Positions 10,307 to 23,088 of a DNA stretch of 64,000 bases are shown piece after piece. Every line of letters begins with the position of its first letter. Positions within the stretch are counted from its first letter, which is position 1. The translations under genes were made by a program, and so were the position numbers. Below the pieces are notes generated by a model. It saw only the letters and a program-made list of their open reading frames with translations. It was not told the origin of the DNA and searched no databases. Source of the stretch: Uranotaenia lowii (taxonomy: Eukaryota > Arthropoda > Insecta > Diptera > Culicidae); NCBI RefSeq assembly GCF_029784155.1, contig NC_073693.1, positions 25,890,002 through 25,954,001 of the forward strand, given 5' to 3'.

Positions 10307-12497
10307 ATATCAAAGACTTAGCATATGTCCATATTTGATTTTTACAATAGAGGTGATTGGAAGAAACGGAAAAGTAATGGCGACTGGAGAATTGCTCCGA
10401 GGCCATTGTTCTGCAACCTTTTTTACGTCCTGATTTTCCACCCGGATTGGCAGCTGCAGACACGAGACAGGACACGGGTAAAGGCCAACTTCCGGAAGCC
10501 GCTAGCTGACTGGCTTTGAATGGGAAGAAAAGATACCTACTGTGAACTACACCTTTCTTCAGGACCCAACAACAACAACAACAATGGCCGATGGGCCTCT
10601 GTCATCCCCCCTTTCCCTTTGTAGTTTGTTGTCTGAGCGCTACCGAGGAAAGAGGAAGCACACTCCCATAGGCAGCAAACAACAAAAACAACAATGGCCG
10701 AGGATGATGATTATGGTAATCATCATTGCCACTGTCGTTGCTGCTGCTGCTCCTATGACATTATCGAGTTCCTTCGAATGTGATCTTTTTCTATGGTGTT
10801 TTTTTTCCTAGCTTCAAGGCAGGATGTTCCGGAAGGTTTCCTTTCTGCGGGTGAAGATTTCTGCTGCCAGGCTTGGATCCTAAAAGGTCACCTGATAGGA
10901 TCATTGTTGTTTTTTGCATTCAATTATCCGAAGTGGTTTATTGAAAAGGTTGTCCTTTCGGAGCAAACTTTATTGAATAGGTCCCGCGTAATTTTCCATG
11001 ACAGAAGATTTTTATTGAAATTGGAAGAAAAATCCCATCGGAATAAAAAAAAAACCTTTCAATGGTCAATACAAATTATTACAAATAATCTGCAAAAGAT
11101 GATTTCTGTTATCGTTTGGCAAATTTTACAACCCCCATTCAGGAGATTTTATTCCATTGACTCCGGAACGTCAGTTCCAGCTCAATAAATCCACTCGAAT
11201 GGGAGCTGCAAATTTTTGCTAACTGTTGCCACACTCAAATGGGAAAAAAACGTGGAGCCAAATAAATCGCCCTGGAAGCTACTGGCATCGATTCACCAGA
11301 ACCTGAAACAAGTGCCATTTAAAATAATAAACCGAAAATGCTACAGCAAGCGCAGCCAATTGATAGCAGCAGCCAACAACTGGCGGTGGCCAGAAGCAGA
11401 ACCAAGAAATAAAATTATTTATTGAAAAATCTTTGCCAGATCATAAATTTGATTTCTCAGCTGTTGGTGAAGAATGCTCTGAGGAACGCAGAAGGAAGTA
11501 GGACTGTTCAAAGGTTGTTTTTTTTTCTGTGTCATTGTGTGATTCAGACGAAACGAAAGAAGATCTCAGGAAAATTATCTCATAAAAATTGATTTCCGAC
11601 CGCACATTCTCGAACGAGAGAAACACAGTGTGAGGCAATAAAACTGGTGCTTTGGTTTACAGTCGCACATATCCTTCCATTCATTCTCCAACAAACTGTT
11701 GGGAATTCCCGAGTTGGCGCAAGTTTCTAGTTCATGTTCCAGCAATTGCTCCGGGAACGATTCCCCCAGAACGAGCCCCAGAAGTGAAGAAACAACAACG
11801 CAAATGTGCAATATGATATGCAAATAAAATTATTCTATAACATAAAATAAGAAACTACTGTATGCGAATATAATGGTATGTGACACTGTTTTTCTCCCCT
11901 TTGCTAGTTTCTTTTTATTTCCTTCGGACAAGACACCCGCTCTCTGAAAACTGGAAGCCCCTCATGCAAAGTGGATTCGCAATAAATGTGCCAACATTTA
12001 GAGCAAAACGAGGGAAAGCGAAACGGAAAAACTTGTTACTTCAACTCTTTGTATGACCTTTTTCACGCTTGCACTTCGAGAAGGGAAGAAAAAAGTTCTT
12101 TGCGTTTCCAGTTGAAGCAGAAGAAAAACTGGAGAAGGAAAATTCAAATCGTTGCAATTATTTCAACACATTATCATATATAGTTTCGCATAAAAAGTTA
12201 CAACACACGATGTCGTCTCCGACCCCGTTTTTTTTTTCCTAGGAAAGCACAGCTCTGGGAAAAGAATAAAAATACCATACAAAAACGATCCAAGCTTAAA
12301 CGGCTACTCTAACGACCCGAAAAACGCAAACAACAATTGTTTTCGACCAAATATGTAAGCTTCTTTTCTCCAGACAGTGGAAATCAAAAGGAGACTGTTT
12401 ACTGTTGTGTTTATTTCTAAAAAAGCGAACTCTGATCCTTTCAAAAAGTTTGACAAATTGAAAATATGAAAAAAAAATTTGAGAAAATAATTAATGA
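10307..12497. other. Non-coding, intronic
   Basis: Mixed-composition sequence with CAA-rich microsatellite traces near 10568-10585 and 10680-10692, each followed by ATGGCCGA. The ORFs (up to 131 codons on plus) are low-complexity or match no family. One copy of the GGGGGGATGA motif lies at 10602-10614. The position downstream of the RRM2 exon donor makes this part of an Rbp6 intron, if the next exon lies outside the window. Confidence 0.55.
10602..10614 (-). promoter_or_regulatory. G-motif site 1 (AAAGGGGGGATGA)
   Basis: One of eight copies of a recurring core, GGGGGGATGA. This copy has the AAA extension and lies on the minus strand. Its role is unknown. Confidence 0.35.
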
Positions 12498-13371
12498 AAT
12501 CTGAATCAGAAACCTGAAATCTGAATCTGAAATCTGAATCTGAAATCTGAATCTGAAATCTGAATCTGAAATCTGAATCTGAAATCTGAATCTGAAATCT
12601 GAATCTGAAATCTGAATCTGAAATCTGAATCTGAAATCTGAATCTGAAATCTGAATCTGAAATCTGAATCTGAAATCTGAATCTGAAATCTGAATCTGAA
12701 ATCTGAATCTGAAATCTGAATCTGAAATCTGAATCTGAAATCTGAATCTGAAATCTGAATCTGAAATCTGAATCTGAAATCTGAATCTGAAATCTGAATC
12801 TGAAATCTGAAATCTGAATCTGAAATCTGAATCTGAAATCTGAATCTGAAATCTGAATCTGAAATCTGAATCTGAAATCTGAATCTGAAATCTGAATCTG
12901 AAATCTGAATCTGAAATCTGAATCTGAAATCTGAATCTGAAATCTGAATCTGAAATCTGAATCTGAAATCTGAATCTGAAATCTGAATCTGAAATCTGAA
13001 TCTGAAATCTGAATCTGAAATCTGAATCTGAAATCTGAATCTGAAATCTGAATCTGAAATCTGAATCTGAAATCTGAATCTGAAATCTGAATCTGAAATC
13101 TGAATCTGAAATCTGAATCTGAAATCTGAATCTGAAATCTGAATCTGAAATCTGAATCTGAAATCTGAATCTGAAATCTGAATCTGAAATCTGAATCTGA
13201 AATCTGAATCTGAAATCTGAATCTGAAATCTGAATCTGAAATCTGAATCTGAAATCTGAATCTGAAATCTGAATCTGAAATCTGAATCAGAAATCTGAAT
13301 CTGAAATCTGAATCTGAAATCTGAATCTGAAATCTGAATCTGAAATCTGAATCTGAAATCTGAATCTGAAA
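12498..13371 (+). repeat. 13-mer satellite, alternating hexamer and heptamer
   Basis: About 67 copies of AATCTGAATCTGA, which is a heptamer AATCTGA plus a hexamer ATCTGA in strict alternation. One slip at about 12804 places two heptamers side by side, and a variant CAG appears at 13288. The array ends in AAATTTGATTAATC. Read in the sense of Rbp6 (minus) each unit gives TTTCAGATTCAGA, that is, a 3' splice-site-like TTTCAG every 13 nt, starting 211 nt after the exon's donor. Confidence 0.97.
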
Positions 13372-13582
13372 TTTGATTAATCTGATTTTTTATTTAGAAA
13401 AATCTTCGTATATCCTTTTTATTTTGTTTCCTGAAATTTTTGTCTGTCCAATAAAGTGATAAAAGTTTATTTTGAAAAGAGGTTGATTGGAAATTTAGGG
13501 TTCTTTGTATTAAAATTGCTTCTTGGCTGTGTCATATTTTTTATCTTTATCATGTGGGAACAAAGTTTGGAATTTGACTTAC

Positions 13583-13675
13583 CGGTCCAAATTGTTCGAA
13601 GTAACTTTTCACGTCCTCCAGTGTGGTAGGCGCCGATAGTCCACCCACGAATATTTTCTTCGTTCTCGTCACCAT
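13583..13675 (-). CDS. Rbp6 (Musashi family) RRM2 exon
   Basis: A 93-nt exon, phase 0 at both ends, encodes 31 residues. Residues 1-7 (MVTRTKK) are the end of the inter-RRM linker. IFVGGL at residues 8-13 is the RNP2 motif of RRM2 beta-1, and [18 protein letters not shown] covers loop and helix 1. The acceptor is TTTACTTTGCAG just above 13675 and the donor is CCG|GTAAGTC at 13582. From memory of the family, [18 protein letters not shown] fits insect Rbp6 better than the paralogue Musashi. Musashi-type proteins carry two RRMs that bind UAG-containing RNA and regulate translation in the cytoplasm. RNP1 (GFGFVTF) and RRM1 must lie on other exons, which I could not find in the window. The initial ATG is internal, not a start. 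Confidence 0.9.
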
Positions 13676-13712
13676 CTGCAAAGTAAAGAGAGAAAATGGG
13701 GAAAAATATCAG
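13676..13712 (-). promoter_or_regulatory. Branch point, pyrimidine tract and acceptor
   Basis: Read on the minus strand, a CTGAT branch-point candidate (13712-13708) is followed by a pyrimidine-rich tract and TTTGCAG, with the AG at 13677-13676. The branch to AG distance of about 33 nt is normal for insects. Confidence 0.75.
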
Positions 13713-15071
13713 ATTGCAACATACCAACATTGAAAAATTGTGACCAGTAAGCACTTTGCAGCGGATTACAAAATTATGAACGATGAATGAATCGAGAGAG
13801 GGGAGACATTTCGACAAAACTTCAGCTTCCAGCTGCAATAAATTATGTTTCCCTCGCTTTTTTTCCTTTTTCTGATAAAGCAGAAAACTGCAACTCAATG
13901 AAATCGATTGTGAATTGTGTCTGTCTCTTGGTCCGAACTTTCTTTCTTTTCTCCTGAATCCGGGAAAAACATTCGGCACAGTGAACGGCCACCAGGCATA
14001 AATAGCAAATAAATTTTTATGGTGCAATCGTGACCAATCGAGCGCCAACTTTGGAGTGGCTTTGCTTATTCGTGAGAAAGAAATTTGTTCGTGGGGAAAA
14101 AAAGAAAGCATAAACTCTTGAGGAGGTCCAGTCCCCAAAAAGTGGAGGCTGAATTCCAGATGGCTCAATCCCTGAATCGATTTCCTCTGTTGCTCCATTT
14201 TCCCATTTAGCATATTTTATGACTTAATCGAAAATCGGTTTACATTCGGAAATTGGAGATGCCTTTCATAATTGGACAATTGATTCCCCAATCAACTCGG
14301 GAAAGCTCCAAGACGGATTCAATTGCTAATTTTCAATGAACACACAAAAGGTAAAACTCCTCCAGGACCCCTTCATCAAATTAACAAGAACAGGCACCCG
14401 ATAATGGAATGGCCGCGCGACGTGATCCAGCTTAATTAATTTAGATGTCCATCAGCTGACAAGTTACAAAGACGACACCGTCTGCCTGCCGGGCAAAATC
14501 CGCTCAATCAAACGCAAACGTCGCTCTGCCGTTTGCCTACATCGGGGCGTCATTCTTTGTGTTTCCATTCCCTGATGTTCTTCTTTGAAGGCGGGAAATT
14601 CACACCTGCAATTGAAGGACAGTTTGATATGAGTAGCAGCCGTTGCTGGAGGAGGAATTACTGACAATTACTAGCAGCCCAACACGTCTCCTGGGGGCGA
14701 AGGCGAAAGGAAATTCTATCTGATTGGACTCCTGCAATACATGTATGCAAGTGGATCCTTGCAATCAAGAAGCGGGTGCTGAATAATGACTGTATTTGAT
14801 TATGGGTGCAATTACACGTGATGTTATTAGGCTTGAGGAACTTGAAGAAGCTGCAATTCTAGGCTTGGGACACAACTTCAAAGGATCAGATAATGTTGGG
14901 CTTCATTGCCTGTCAACGATTTTAAAGCCAAGAAATTTCCTTCCAACGATTTCGTGGCGTGAAAATGCTTAAAATACTTTTTTACATTTTTGGAATATTT
15001 TCTGATAGAATTTTGTTGTTTTTTTTTCGTCTCTTTGTGTCACATTTGTGTCATATAAAAAACAATTTTTG
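13713..15071. other. Rbp6 intron, left part
   Basis: Sequence upstream of the RRM2 exon in the transcript's sense. A minus-strand ORF of 248 codons covering 13467-14213 reads the exon out of frame and is not a gene. Minus 14464-14667 is open and preceded by an AG, but encodes nothing recognisable. No RRM1 exon was seen. Confidence 0.65.
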
Positions 15072-18000
15072 AAATTTTTGAAATTTTTGTCATTTTTGGC
15101 ATTTTTGTCGTTTTTGTCATTTTTGTCATTTTTGTCATTTTTGTCATTTTTGTCATTTTTGTCATTTTTGTCATTTTTGTCATTTTTGTCATTTTTGTCA
15201 TTTTTGTCATTTTTGTCATTTTTGTCATTTTTGTCATTTTTGTCATTTTTGTCATTTTTGTCATTTTTGTCATTTTTGTCATTTTTGTCATTTTTGTCAT
15301 TTTTGTCATTTTTGTCATTTTTGTCATTTTTGTCATTTTTGTCATTTTTGTCATTTTTGTCATTTTTGTCATTTTTGTCATTTTTGTCATTTTTGTCATT
15401 TTTGTCATTTTTGTCATTTTTGTCATTTTTGTCATTTTTGTCATTTTTGTCATTTTTGTCATTTTTGTCATTTTTGTCATTTTTGTCATTTTTGTCATTT
15501 TTGTCATTTTGGCATTTTTGTCATTTTTGTCATTTTTGTCATTTTTGTCATTTTTGTCATTTTTGTCATTTTTGTCATTTTTGTCATTTTTGTCATTTTT
15601 GTCATTTTTGTCATTTTTGTCATTTTTGTCATTTTTGTCATTTTTGTCATTTTTGTCATTTTTGTCATTTTTGTCATTTTTGTCATTTTTGTCATTTTTG
15701 TCATTTTTGTCATTTTTGTCATTTTTGTCATTTTTGTCATTTTTGTCATTTTTGTCATTTTTGTCGTTTTTGTCATTTTTGTCATTTTTGTCATTTTTGT
15801 CATTTTTGTCATTTTTGTCATTTTTGTCATTTTTGTCATTTTTGTCATTTTTGTCATTTTTGTCATTTTTGTCATTTTTGTCATTTTTGTCATTTTTGTC
15901 ATTTTTGTCATTTTTGTCATTTTTGTCATTTTTGTCATTTTTGTCATTTTTGTCATTTTTGTCATTTTCGTCATTTTCGTCATTTTTGTCATTTTTGTCA
16001 TTTTTGTCATTTTTGTCATTTTTGGCATTTTTGTCGTTTTTGTCATTTTTGTCATTTTTGTCATTTTTGTCATTTTTGTCATTTTTGTCATTTTTGTCAT
16101 TTTTGTCATTTTTGTCATTTTTGTCATTTTTGTCATTTTTGTCATTTTTGTCATTTTTGTCATTTTTGTCATTTTTGTCATTTTTGTCATTTTTGTCATT
16201 TTTGTCATTTTTGTCATTTTTGTCATTTTTGTCATTTTTGTCATTTTTGTCATTTTTGTCATTTTTGTCATTTTTGTCATTTTTGTCATTTTTGTCATTT
16301 TTGTCATTTTTGTCATTTTTGTCATTTTTGTCATTTTTGTCATTTTTGTCATTTTTGTCATTTTTGTCATTTTTGTCATTTTTGTCATTTTTGTCATTTT
16401 TGTCATTTTTGTCATTTTTGTCATTTTGGCATTTTTGTCATTTTTGTCATTTTTGTCATTTTTGTCATTTTTGTCATTTTTGTCATTTTTGTCATTTTTG
16501 TCATTTTTGTCATTTTTGTCATTTTTGTCATTTTTGTCATTTTTGTCATTTTTGTCATTTTTGTCATTTTTGTCATTTTTGTCATTTTTGTCATTTTTGT
16601 CATTTTTGTCATTTTTGTCATTTTTGTCATTTTTGTCATTTTTGTCATTTTTGTCATTTTTGTCATTTTTGTCGTTTTTGTCATTTTTGTCATTTTTGTC
16701 ATTTTTGTCATTTTTGTCATTTTTGTCATTTTTGTCATTTTTGTCATTTTTGTCATTTTTGTCATTTTTGTCATTTTTGTCATTTTTGTCATTTTTGTCA
16801 TTTTTGTCATTTTTGTCATTTTTGTCATTTTTGTCATTTTTGTCATTTTCGTCATTTTCGTCATTTTCGTCATTTTCGTCATTTTTGTCATTTTTGTCAT
16901 TTTTGTCATTTTTGTCATTTTTGTCATTTTTGTCATTTTTGTCATTTTTGTCATTTTTGTCATTTTTGTCATTTTTGTCATTTTTGTCATTTTCGTCATT
17001 TTTGTCATTTTTGTCATTTTTGTCATTTTTGTCATTTTTGTCATTTTTGTCATTTTTGTCATTTTTGTCAATTTTGTCATTTTTGTCATTTTTGTCATTT
17101 TTTGTCATTTTTGTCATTTTTGTCATTTTTGTCATTTTTGTCATTTTTGTCGTTTTTGTCATTTTTGTCATTTTTGTCATTTTTGTCATTTTTGTCATTT
17201 TTGTCATTTTTGTCATTTTTGTCATTTTTGTCATTTTTGTCATTTTTGTCATTTTTGTCATTTTTGTCATTTTTGTCATTTTTGTCATTTTTGTCATTTT
17301 TGTCATTTTTGTCATTTTTGTCATTTTTGTCATTTTTGTCATTTTTGTCATTTTTGTCATTTTTGTCATTTTTGTCATTTTTGTCATTTTTGTCATTTTT
17401 GTCATTTTTGTCATTTTTGTCATTTTTGTCATTTTTGTCATTTTTGTCATTTTTGTCATTTTTGTCATTTTTGTCATTTTTGTCATTTTTGTCATTTTTG
17501 TCATTTTTGTCATTTTTGTCATTTTTGTCATTTTTGTCATTTTTGTCATTTTTGTCATTTTTGTCATTTTTGTCATTTTTGTCATTTTTGTCATTTTTGT
17601 CATTTTTGTCATTTTTGTCATTTTTGTCATTTTTGTCATTTTTGTCATTTTTGTCATTTTTGTCATTTTTGTCATTTTTGTCATTTTTGTCATTTTTGTC
17701 ATTTTTGTCATTTTTGTCATTTTTGTCATTTTTGTCATTTTTGTCATTTTTGTCATTTTTGTCATTTTTGTCATTTTTGTCATTTTTGTCATTTTTGTCA
17801 TTTTTTGTCATTTTTGTCATTTTTGTCATTTTTGTCATTTTTGTCATTTTTGTCATTTTTGTCATTTTTGTCATTTTTGTCATTTTTGTCATTTTTGTCA
17901 TTTTTGTCATTTTTGTCATTTTTGTCATTTTTGTCATTTTTGTCATTTTTGTCATTTTTGTCATTTTTGTCATTTTTGTCATTTTTGTCATTTTTGTCAT

Positions 18001-19255
18001 TTTTGTCATTTTTGTCATTTTTGTCATTTTTGTCATTTTTGTCATTTTTGTCATTTTTGTCATTTTTGTCATTTTTGTCATTTTTGTCATTTTTGTCATT
18101 TTTGTCATTTTTGTCATTTTTGTCATTTTTGTCATTTTTGTCATTTTTGTCATTTTTGTCATTTTTGTCATTTTTGTCATTTTTGTCATTTTTGTCATTT
18201 TTGTCATTTTTGTCATTTTTGTCATTTTTGTCATTTTTGTCATTTTTGTCATTTTTGTCATTTTTGTCATTTTTGTCATTTTTGTCATTTTTGTCATTTT
18301 TGTCATTTTTGTCATTTTCGTCATTTTTGTCATTTTTGTCATTTTTGTCATTTTTGTCATTTTTGTCATTTTTGTCATTTTTGTCATTTTTGTCATTTTT
18401 GTCATTTTTGTCATTTTTGTCATTTTTGTCATTTTTGTCATTTTTGTCATTTTTGTCATTTTTGTCATTTTTGTCATTTTTGTCATTTTTGTCATTTTTG
18501 TCATTTTTGTCATTTTTGTCATTTTTGTCATTTTTGTCATTTTTGTCATTTTTGTCATTTTTGTCATTTTTGTCATTTTTGTCATTTTTGTCATTTTTGT
18601 CATTTTTGTCATTTTTGTCATTTTTGTCATTTTTGTCATTTTTGTCATTTTTGTCATTTTTGTCATTTTTGTCATTTTTGTCATTTTTGTCATTTTTGTC
18701 ATTTTTGTCATTTTTGTCATTTTTGTCATTTTTGTCATTTTTGTCATTTTTGTCATTTTTGTCATTTTTGTCATTTTTGTCATTTTTGTCATTTTTGTCA
18801 TTTTTGTCATTTTTGTCATTTTTGTCATTTTTGTCATTTTTGTCATTTTTGTCATTTTTGTCATTTTTGTCATTTTTGTCAGTTTTGTCATTTTTGTCAT
18901 TTTTGTCATTTTTGTCATTTTTGTCATTTTTGTCATTTTTGTCATTTTTGTCATTTTTGTCATTTTTGTCATTTTTGTCATTTTTGTCATTTTTGTCATT
19001 TTTGTCATTTTTGTCATTTTTGTCATTTTTGTCATTTTTGTCATTTTTGTCATTTTTGTCATTTTTGTCATTTTTGTCATTTTTGTCATTTTTGTCATTT
19101 TTGTCATTTTTGTCATTTTTGTCATTTTTGTCATTTTTGTCATTTTTGTCATTTTTGTCATTTTTGTCATTTTTGTCATTTTTGTCATTTTTGTCATTTT
19201 TGTTATTATTGTCATTTTGGACAATTTTGTCATTTGTTTTCATTTTTGTCATTTT
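15072..19255 (+). repeat. Nonamer satellite A2, (TTTTTGTCA)n
   Basis: About 465 tandem units with occasional variants (GTCG, GGCA, TTCG). Length-changing slips occur at 15510, 16427, 17098 and 17800, the last two being an extra T. Three plus frames and two minus frames lack stops, giving ORFs of up to 1,422 codons composed of FLS, CHF, FVI, MTK or NDK repeats. These are artefacts of a stop-free 9-bp unit. Degenerate units frame both edges (15072-15110 and 19200-19255). Variant patterns show an internal duplication with a period near 920 bp. Confidence 0.97.
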
Positions 19256-19660
19256 CGTAATTTTTTATTTTTTTTTAATTTTTTTTTCAACATTATTTTG
19301 CTTGTTTTCTTTATAGTTAATCACCTTTAAATGTTTTGGAAGTAAACTTCGGAGCTTATCCAAGATCAAATATCAGGAATCAGGAAGCTGCTCGGTAGCA
19401 TATTTAAAATTCAAATCAAATGCTGCTGCCATAATTATGCCTCACTTTGGCGTGTGAATCGCATTCAAGATCTGGAACAAATGTCTCCAAGAAACAAAAC
19501 GGGCTGAAAGAAGAGTCTTAGGAATAGTCGAAGCGGATGGGCGAAAAAGGTTAAAGGATTCATCGGAGCAAGGCTGCGCCAGCAATTAATTAGAAGCGTG
19601 ACGCCCAAGCTTGGGACCCTTTTTGGGTAGGAAGGACCGGGGAAACTGTCAACGGATGTC

Positions 19661-19697
19661 GTCGTCATCATCGTATCGTAATCATCATCATCATCAA
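19661..19697 (+). repeat. Interrupted GTC/ATC microsatellite
   Basis: GTCGTCATCATCG, then TATCGTA, then ATC repeated four to five times. The overlapping D-rich ORF on the minus strand is a by-product. Confidence 0.8.
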
Positions 19698-19876
19698 CCG
19701 CAGATGCCCCTCGACTCTCCTCGACCTCGGCGGCTTTTGGTGTGAAATATTGGCATCCCTCTGACGATGTGTGTATTTTGATTTTTTTTTTTGCGGGCAC
19801 GTGTCCTCGACCGCATTTGCTGATTCATCACGAAACAAACTAAACACTTGGCGGGGGATGGAGAAACCACACCCGG

Positions 19877-19889
19877 TAAGGGGGGATGA
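19877..19889 (+). promoter_or_regulatory. G-motif site 2 (TAAGGGGGGATGA)
   Basis: A copy with the TAA extension, followed by CGGAGGG. Confidence 0.35.
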
Positions 19890-21510
19890 CGGAGGGCTGC
19901 CGGCTGCCCTATGAAAAGACGCTTATCGCACGTAGATGATTGCACTGATTAGGTATAATTCACTGGTTCTTCTCCATTCATCAAACTGGGGCAACCACAC
20001 ACAGATGGAGACACAGAAGATGAGGCTGAGGTTTTGCTAAAATTTGCTGGCTTTGGGACATTTCCGAGTTCGTGAGGTTAATCGGTGGGTCTCTTGAGAG
20101 TGCCGAGTGATGCTGCTGCTTCAAGTCTTGCGGTTTACTCTGAAGAAGTTTTTTTTTTTTTGACTTTAACTACTCTTTAAGCTTAGCTGTCATATATCGA
20201 TGAATTGAATTTATTCGAAAAAAAAAAATCCAATTCCATTCAGCTGGGTGCATGTTTCATTCCCAAATTTTTTAAATTTTCAATTTGTTTTACCAGCTTC
20301 CAAATTTCTACCGAAGTGTATTTTGATTGGCTCCAGGCACATAAAAGAGTCAATACGACCCAAACTTTTTCCCCAGAACACAGTCCAATCAGTGGATGCT
20401 ATCGATGCAATGCCAAATCAAATAACATCTAATGTATTCTAATGTGGAATAAATTATTCATAATTTGATCACAGAAACACAAGCTCGGTGAGCTTCATAC
20501 AGCAAAAAAAGAACCCTTTTGCTAGTATCCAATATAAAAAGAGGAAAAAAACATAACATCACAATCAAAGCCTTCCTAACACCTTTGGGGAATTGAATTC
20601 CCACCATCCGGGTCCCACCATAAACCGATGCCATCCTTCACCGTCCTCTTCATCGTCGTCATCGTTGTAGGCAAATTTGATTTCGAACCACATACAACAT
20701 TTCGGTGGGCCGCTCCCCAAATCATTTCCCATAACATCGGGGAGCACTTCAAATTCAATCAGCCATTCCACCCAATTTTCTCCGGGGAAAACAAATCGAA
20801 AACAAATTCATACATTTCTGATCGGCATTCGTTTGTTCAGCTGCTGGTGCGGTATTTTATGAAATATTAAGCAAAATATGCTGCTCCCAGTGCATTAAGA
20901 TTGCGTGTGTTTTTTTGTCTTCTTATGTGTTTGTTTGTGTCTGATTCCATCGGCGAAGTTTTTTTTTTCCTAGAGTAGTACTTTCTTCTTCTACCCAACC
21001 CTGGAGCAACTCCACGCGCAGATGTAAACCCATATCGGAACACCTCTGTTCAATAGAATCAACCCCAGAAGGATCACAGAACATTTTGGTACCTTCGTCA
21101 TCTTCGACCAAAAAAAAAGGAGGAAACAAAAACCTTCGTCAGAGTGGCTCCTCGAAAGTGGTAAGCTCCTTCTCGTCATTTTGGAGAGGGTAGTCGCTTG
21201 TAGATTGGTTCTCGAGAGGGCTTTCTTCAACATTCTTTCTTCGATTTCCTTGTCTCCGATCAACTTCAGCTCCCTGAAGAGTCCACGCTACACTTCTTCT
21301 GCTGCTGCCACTGAAGCCTCCAGCCCAATTTCCAGCGATATGTTACACAGAAAGGAAGAGCCCTCGATTCGGGATTGGAAGTGAAACGTCTTCATTTCAT
21401 TTCATCATCCAAATCCCAGAACATAATATTGTTATAGTACAATATGAATTTTTCCGTCCCCCCACCGCGTCTCGAAATCAGCTTCTGTCAGTTTAGTCAG
21501 TAGGTAGTCA

Positions 21511-21523
21511 TCATCCCCCCTTA
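21511..21523 (-). promoter_or_regulatory. G-motif site 3 (TAAGGGGGGATGA)
   Basis: A minus-strand copy identical over 13 bp to sites 2 and 7. Confidence 0.35.
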
Positions 21524-23007
21524 CTCCGAACACCTTAAGTGGTTCATTGGTCGTTTCCAACAACCCGGCTTCGATTAGATTTTGTTCTGGAAAAACCATT
21601 CATAGTGATGTTTTCCATTCTTTTCTCCTTCCTTCTTCTAAAAGATAATGATGAGAGTGTTCAAATTTTCCTAGGGTCTTTCTCGAGACAGGCAGCTCAT
21701 TTTTAAAACCATTAAGTATGCATAAAGATATTTTCGAAAATTATTATTTTTCAATTTTGCTCCCATAAAGGCGAAACATATCTATAAATATCGGATAACA
21801 TCTTCGGAGCAAAATGTAACGATTTGGTTAGGACTATACTGCCGAAATAGAAGAGGCAAGAATCGTGTGTTCTGTTATCTGCTACTTGAGGCGATGGGCC
21901 ATGATTTGAATTTTTAACAAGACGGACCTGTTGAAATGATTTTTGGAACGTGATTGGAGTGGTTAATTTTAAGGGAGCAAAATTAAATCAACATTTGGAA
22001 CTATCGGGAGAAAGTAACATTTATCGATTCTTATATTTTGACGGTATTGAGCGAGATGAATTCTAAATGTTCAATTTTAAGACTTTGTGAAATATTTAGC
22101 AGCATATATGAAACGAGTTCTTTTCGTAGAAGAAGTTAAAAAATGATGCAGATTTAAGCGCAGGGTGATTACTGTAGAAAGTTAAAAACTGCCGGCTAGA
22201 CTTTTGCTCTTTACTAACTGACTATGTAGAGCTTAGTTCATTAAGAAATGAGACACTTTCTTTCACATTTAAAGATTTACGCGTTTTAAGAGATATTTAC
22301 GATGCAAGGGAAAGAAAAAAATATCTTTGCACAGTTTTCTTCAAAATTCAATATAATCAAATCGAGAGCTGGCAAAATCGTTGATTATTCAATAAAAATT
22401 TGGTGCATGTGTGGTGGAAAACTTTGCAAACAACAATTTTCAAAACTTTGAATTTCACTGTTTTCAAAATTGAAGGATCCCTTGAATGTATATTTTGCAC
22501 CCTACGATCGAAACAAACCGATTGGACTTAAATTTTAATTTCATGATGGATTTGCTTTGATTTTGTCTGATTTTGCCAGCAGACATTCCAGTAAAAACGT
22601 TTTCAGTGACACAAAAAAAAAATCAAGTTTTGATAATTTTGAAACATCAGAACCAATCAAATTGCCCTCAGTTTCTTTTTTGGATCAAACAGAAACGGAA
22701 TATCAAGAAAAAGGATGAAACCACACAAAAAGAACAGCTTTAACGAAGTATAAGAAGGGAAAGCTGATCAACATCATACCATAAAAAAAAATAAACAAAT
22801 TTTGTATACAAATCTGGAATTAATTCCAATCGAGTGTTGCGTTCCATAACAAATATAATGGACTTATCGAGCGACCCTTATTTCAAAAAAACAAGATGAA
22901 TGACTCTATTTTTCCTAAATTATCGACTGATTTAATAACAAAAATTGATTCTAATAAACATACGAAAAAAATAACACAGAAAAGCAAATACGCAGATGAA
23001 GCCGAAA

Positions 23008-23088
23008 ATGACAAATTATTAAAACTGACAAATATGACAGGAATTTCAAATATCACAAAAATAATCAAATATAAAAAAATCTTGGGGT
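23008..23088 (+). repeat. Degenerate left border of A3
   Basis: Diverged units such as ATGACAAAT, CTGACAAAT and ATGACAGGA precede the regular array. This is decayed satellite or the raw sequence from which it grew. Confidence 0.6.

Larger units (their letters stand above)
19256..23007. other. Intronic sequence between A2 and A3
   Basis: Mixed composition, with a trinucleotide ATC patch at 19661-19697 and two G-motif sites. The ORFs are all below 112 codons and none shows a domain. I found no exon with both splice sites and a recognisable peptide. Confidence 0.6.

Noticed and set aside
11576..11824. Minus-strand ORF of 82 codons with a signal-peptide-like start and several cysteines
   Set aside because: The frame begins with TTG, no ATG precedes the hydrophobic segment, no promoter or splice signals were seen and no family was recognised.
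13467..14213. Minus-strand ORF of 248 codons
   Set aside because: It covers the Rbp6 exon in the wrong frame and reads through its splice sites. The exon frame itself matches the RRM family, so this ORF is a shadow.
14464..14667. Possible second minus-strand exon preceded by TTCAATTGCAG
   Set aside because: An AG acceptor is present, but the peptide matches neither RRM1 nor any other family I know and the donor side is not convincing.
15048..19330. ORFs of up to 1,422 codons on both strands across A2
   Set aside because: They consist almost wholly of three-residue repeats from a 9-bp unit that lacks stops in five frames. Several frames are open at once and slips simply change the repeated triplet.
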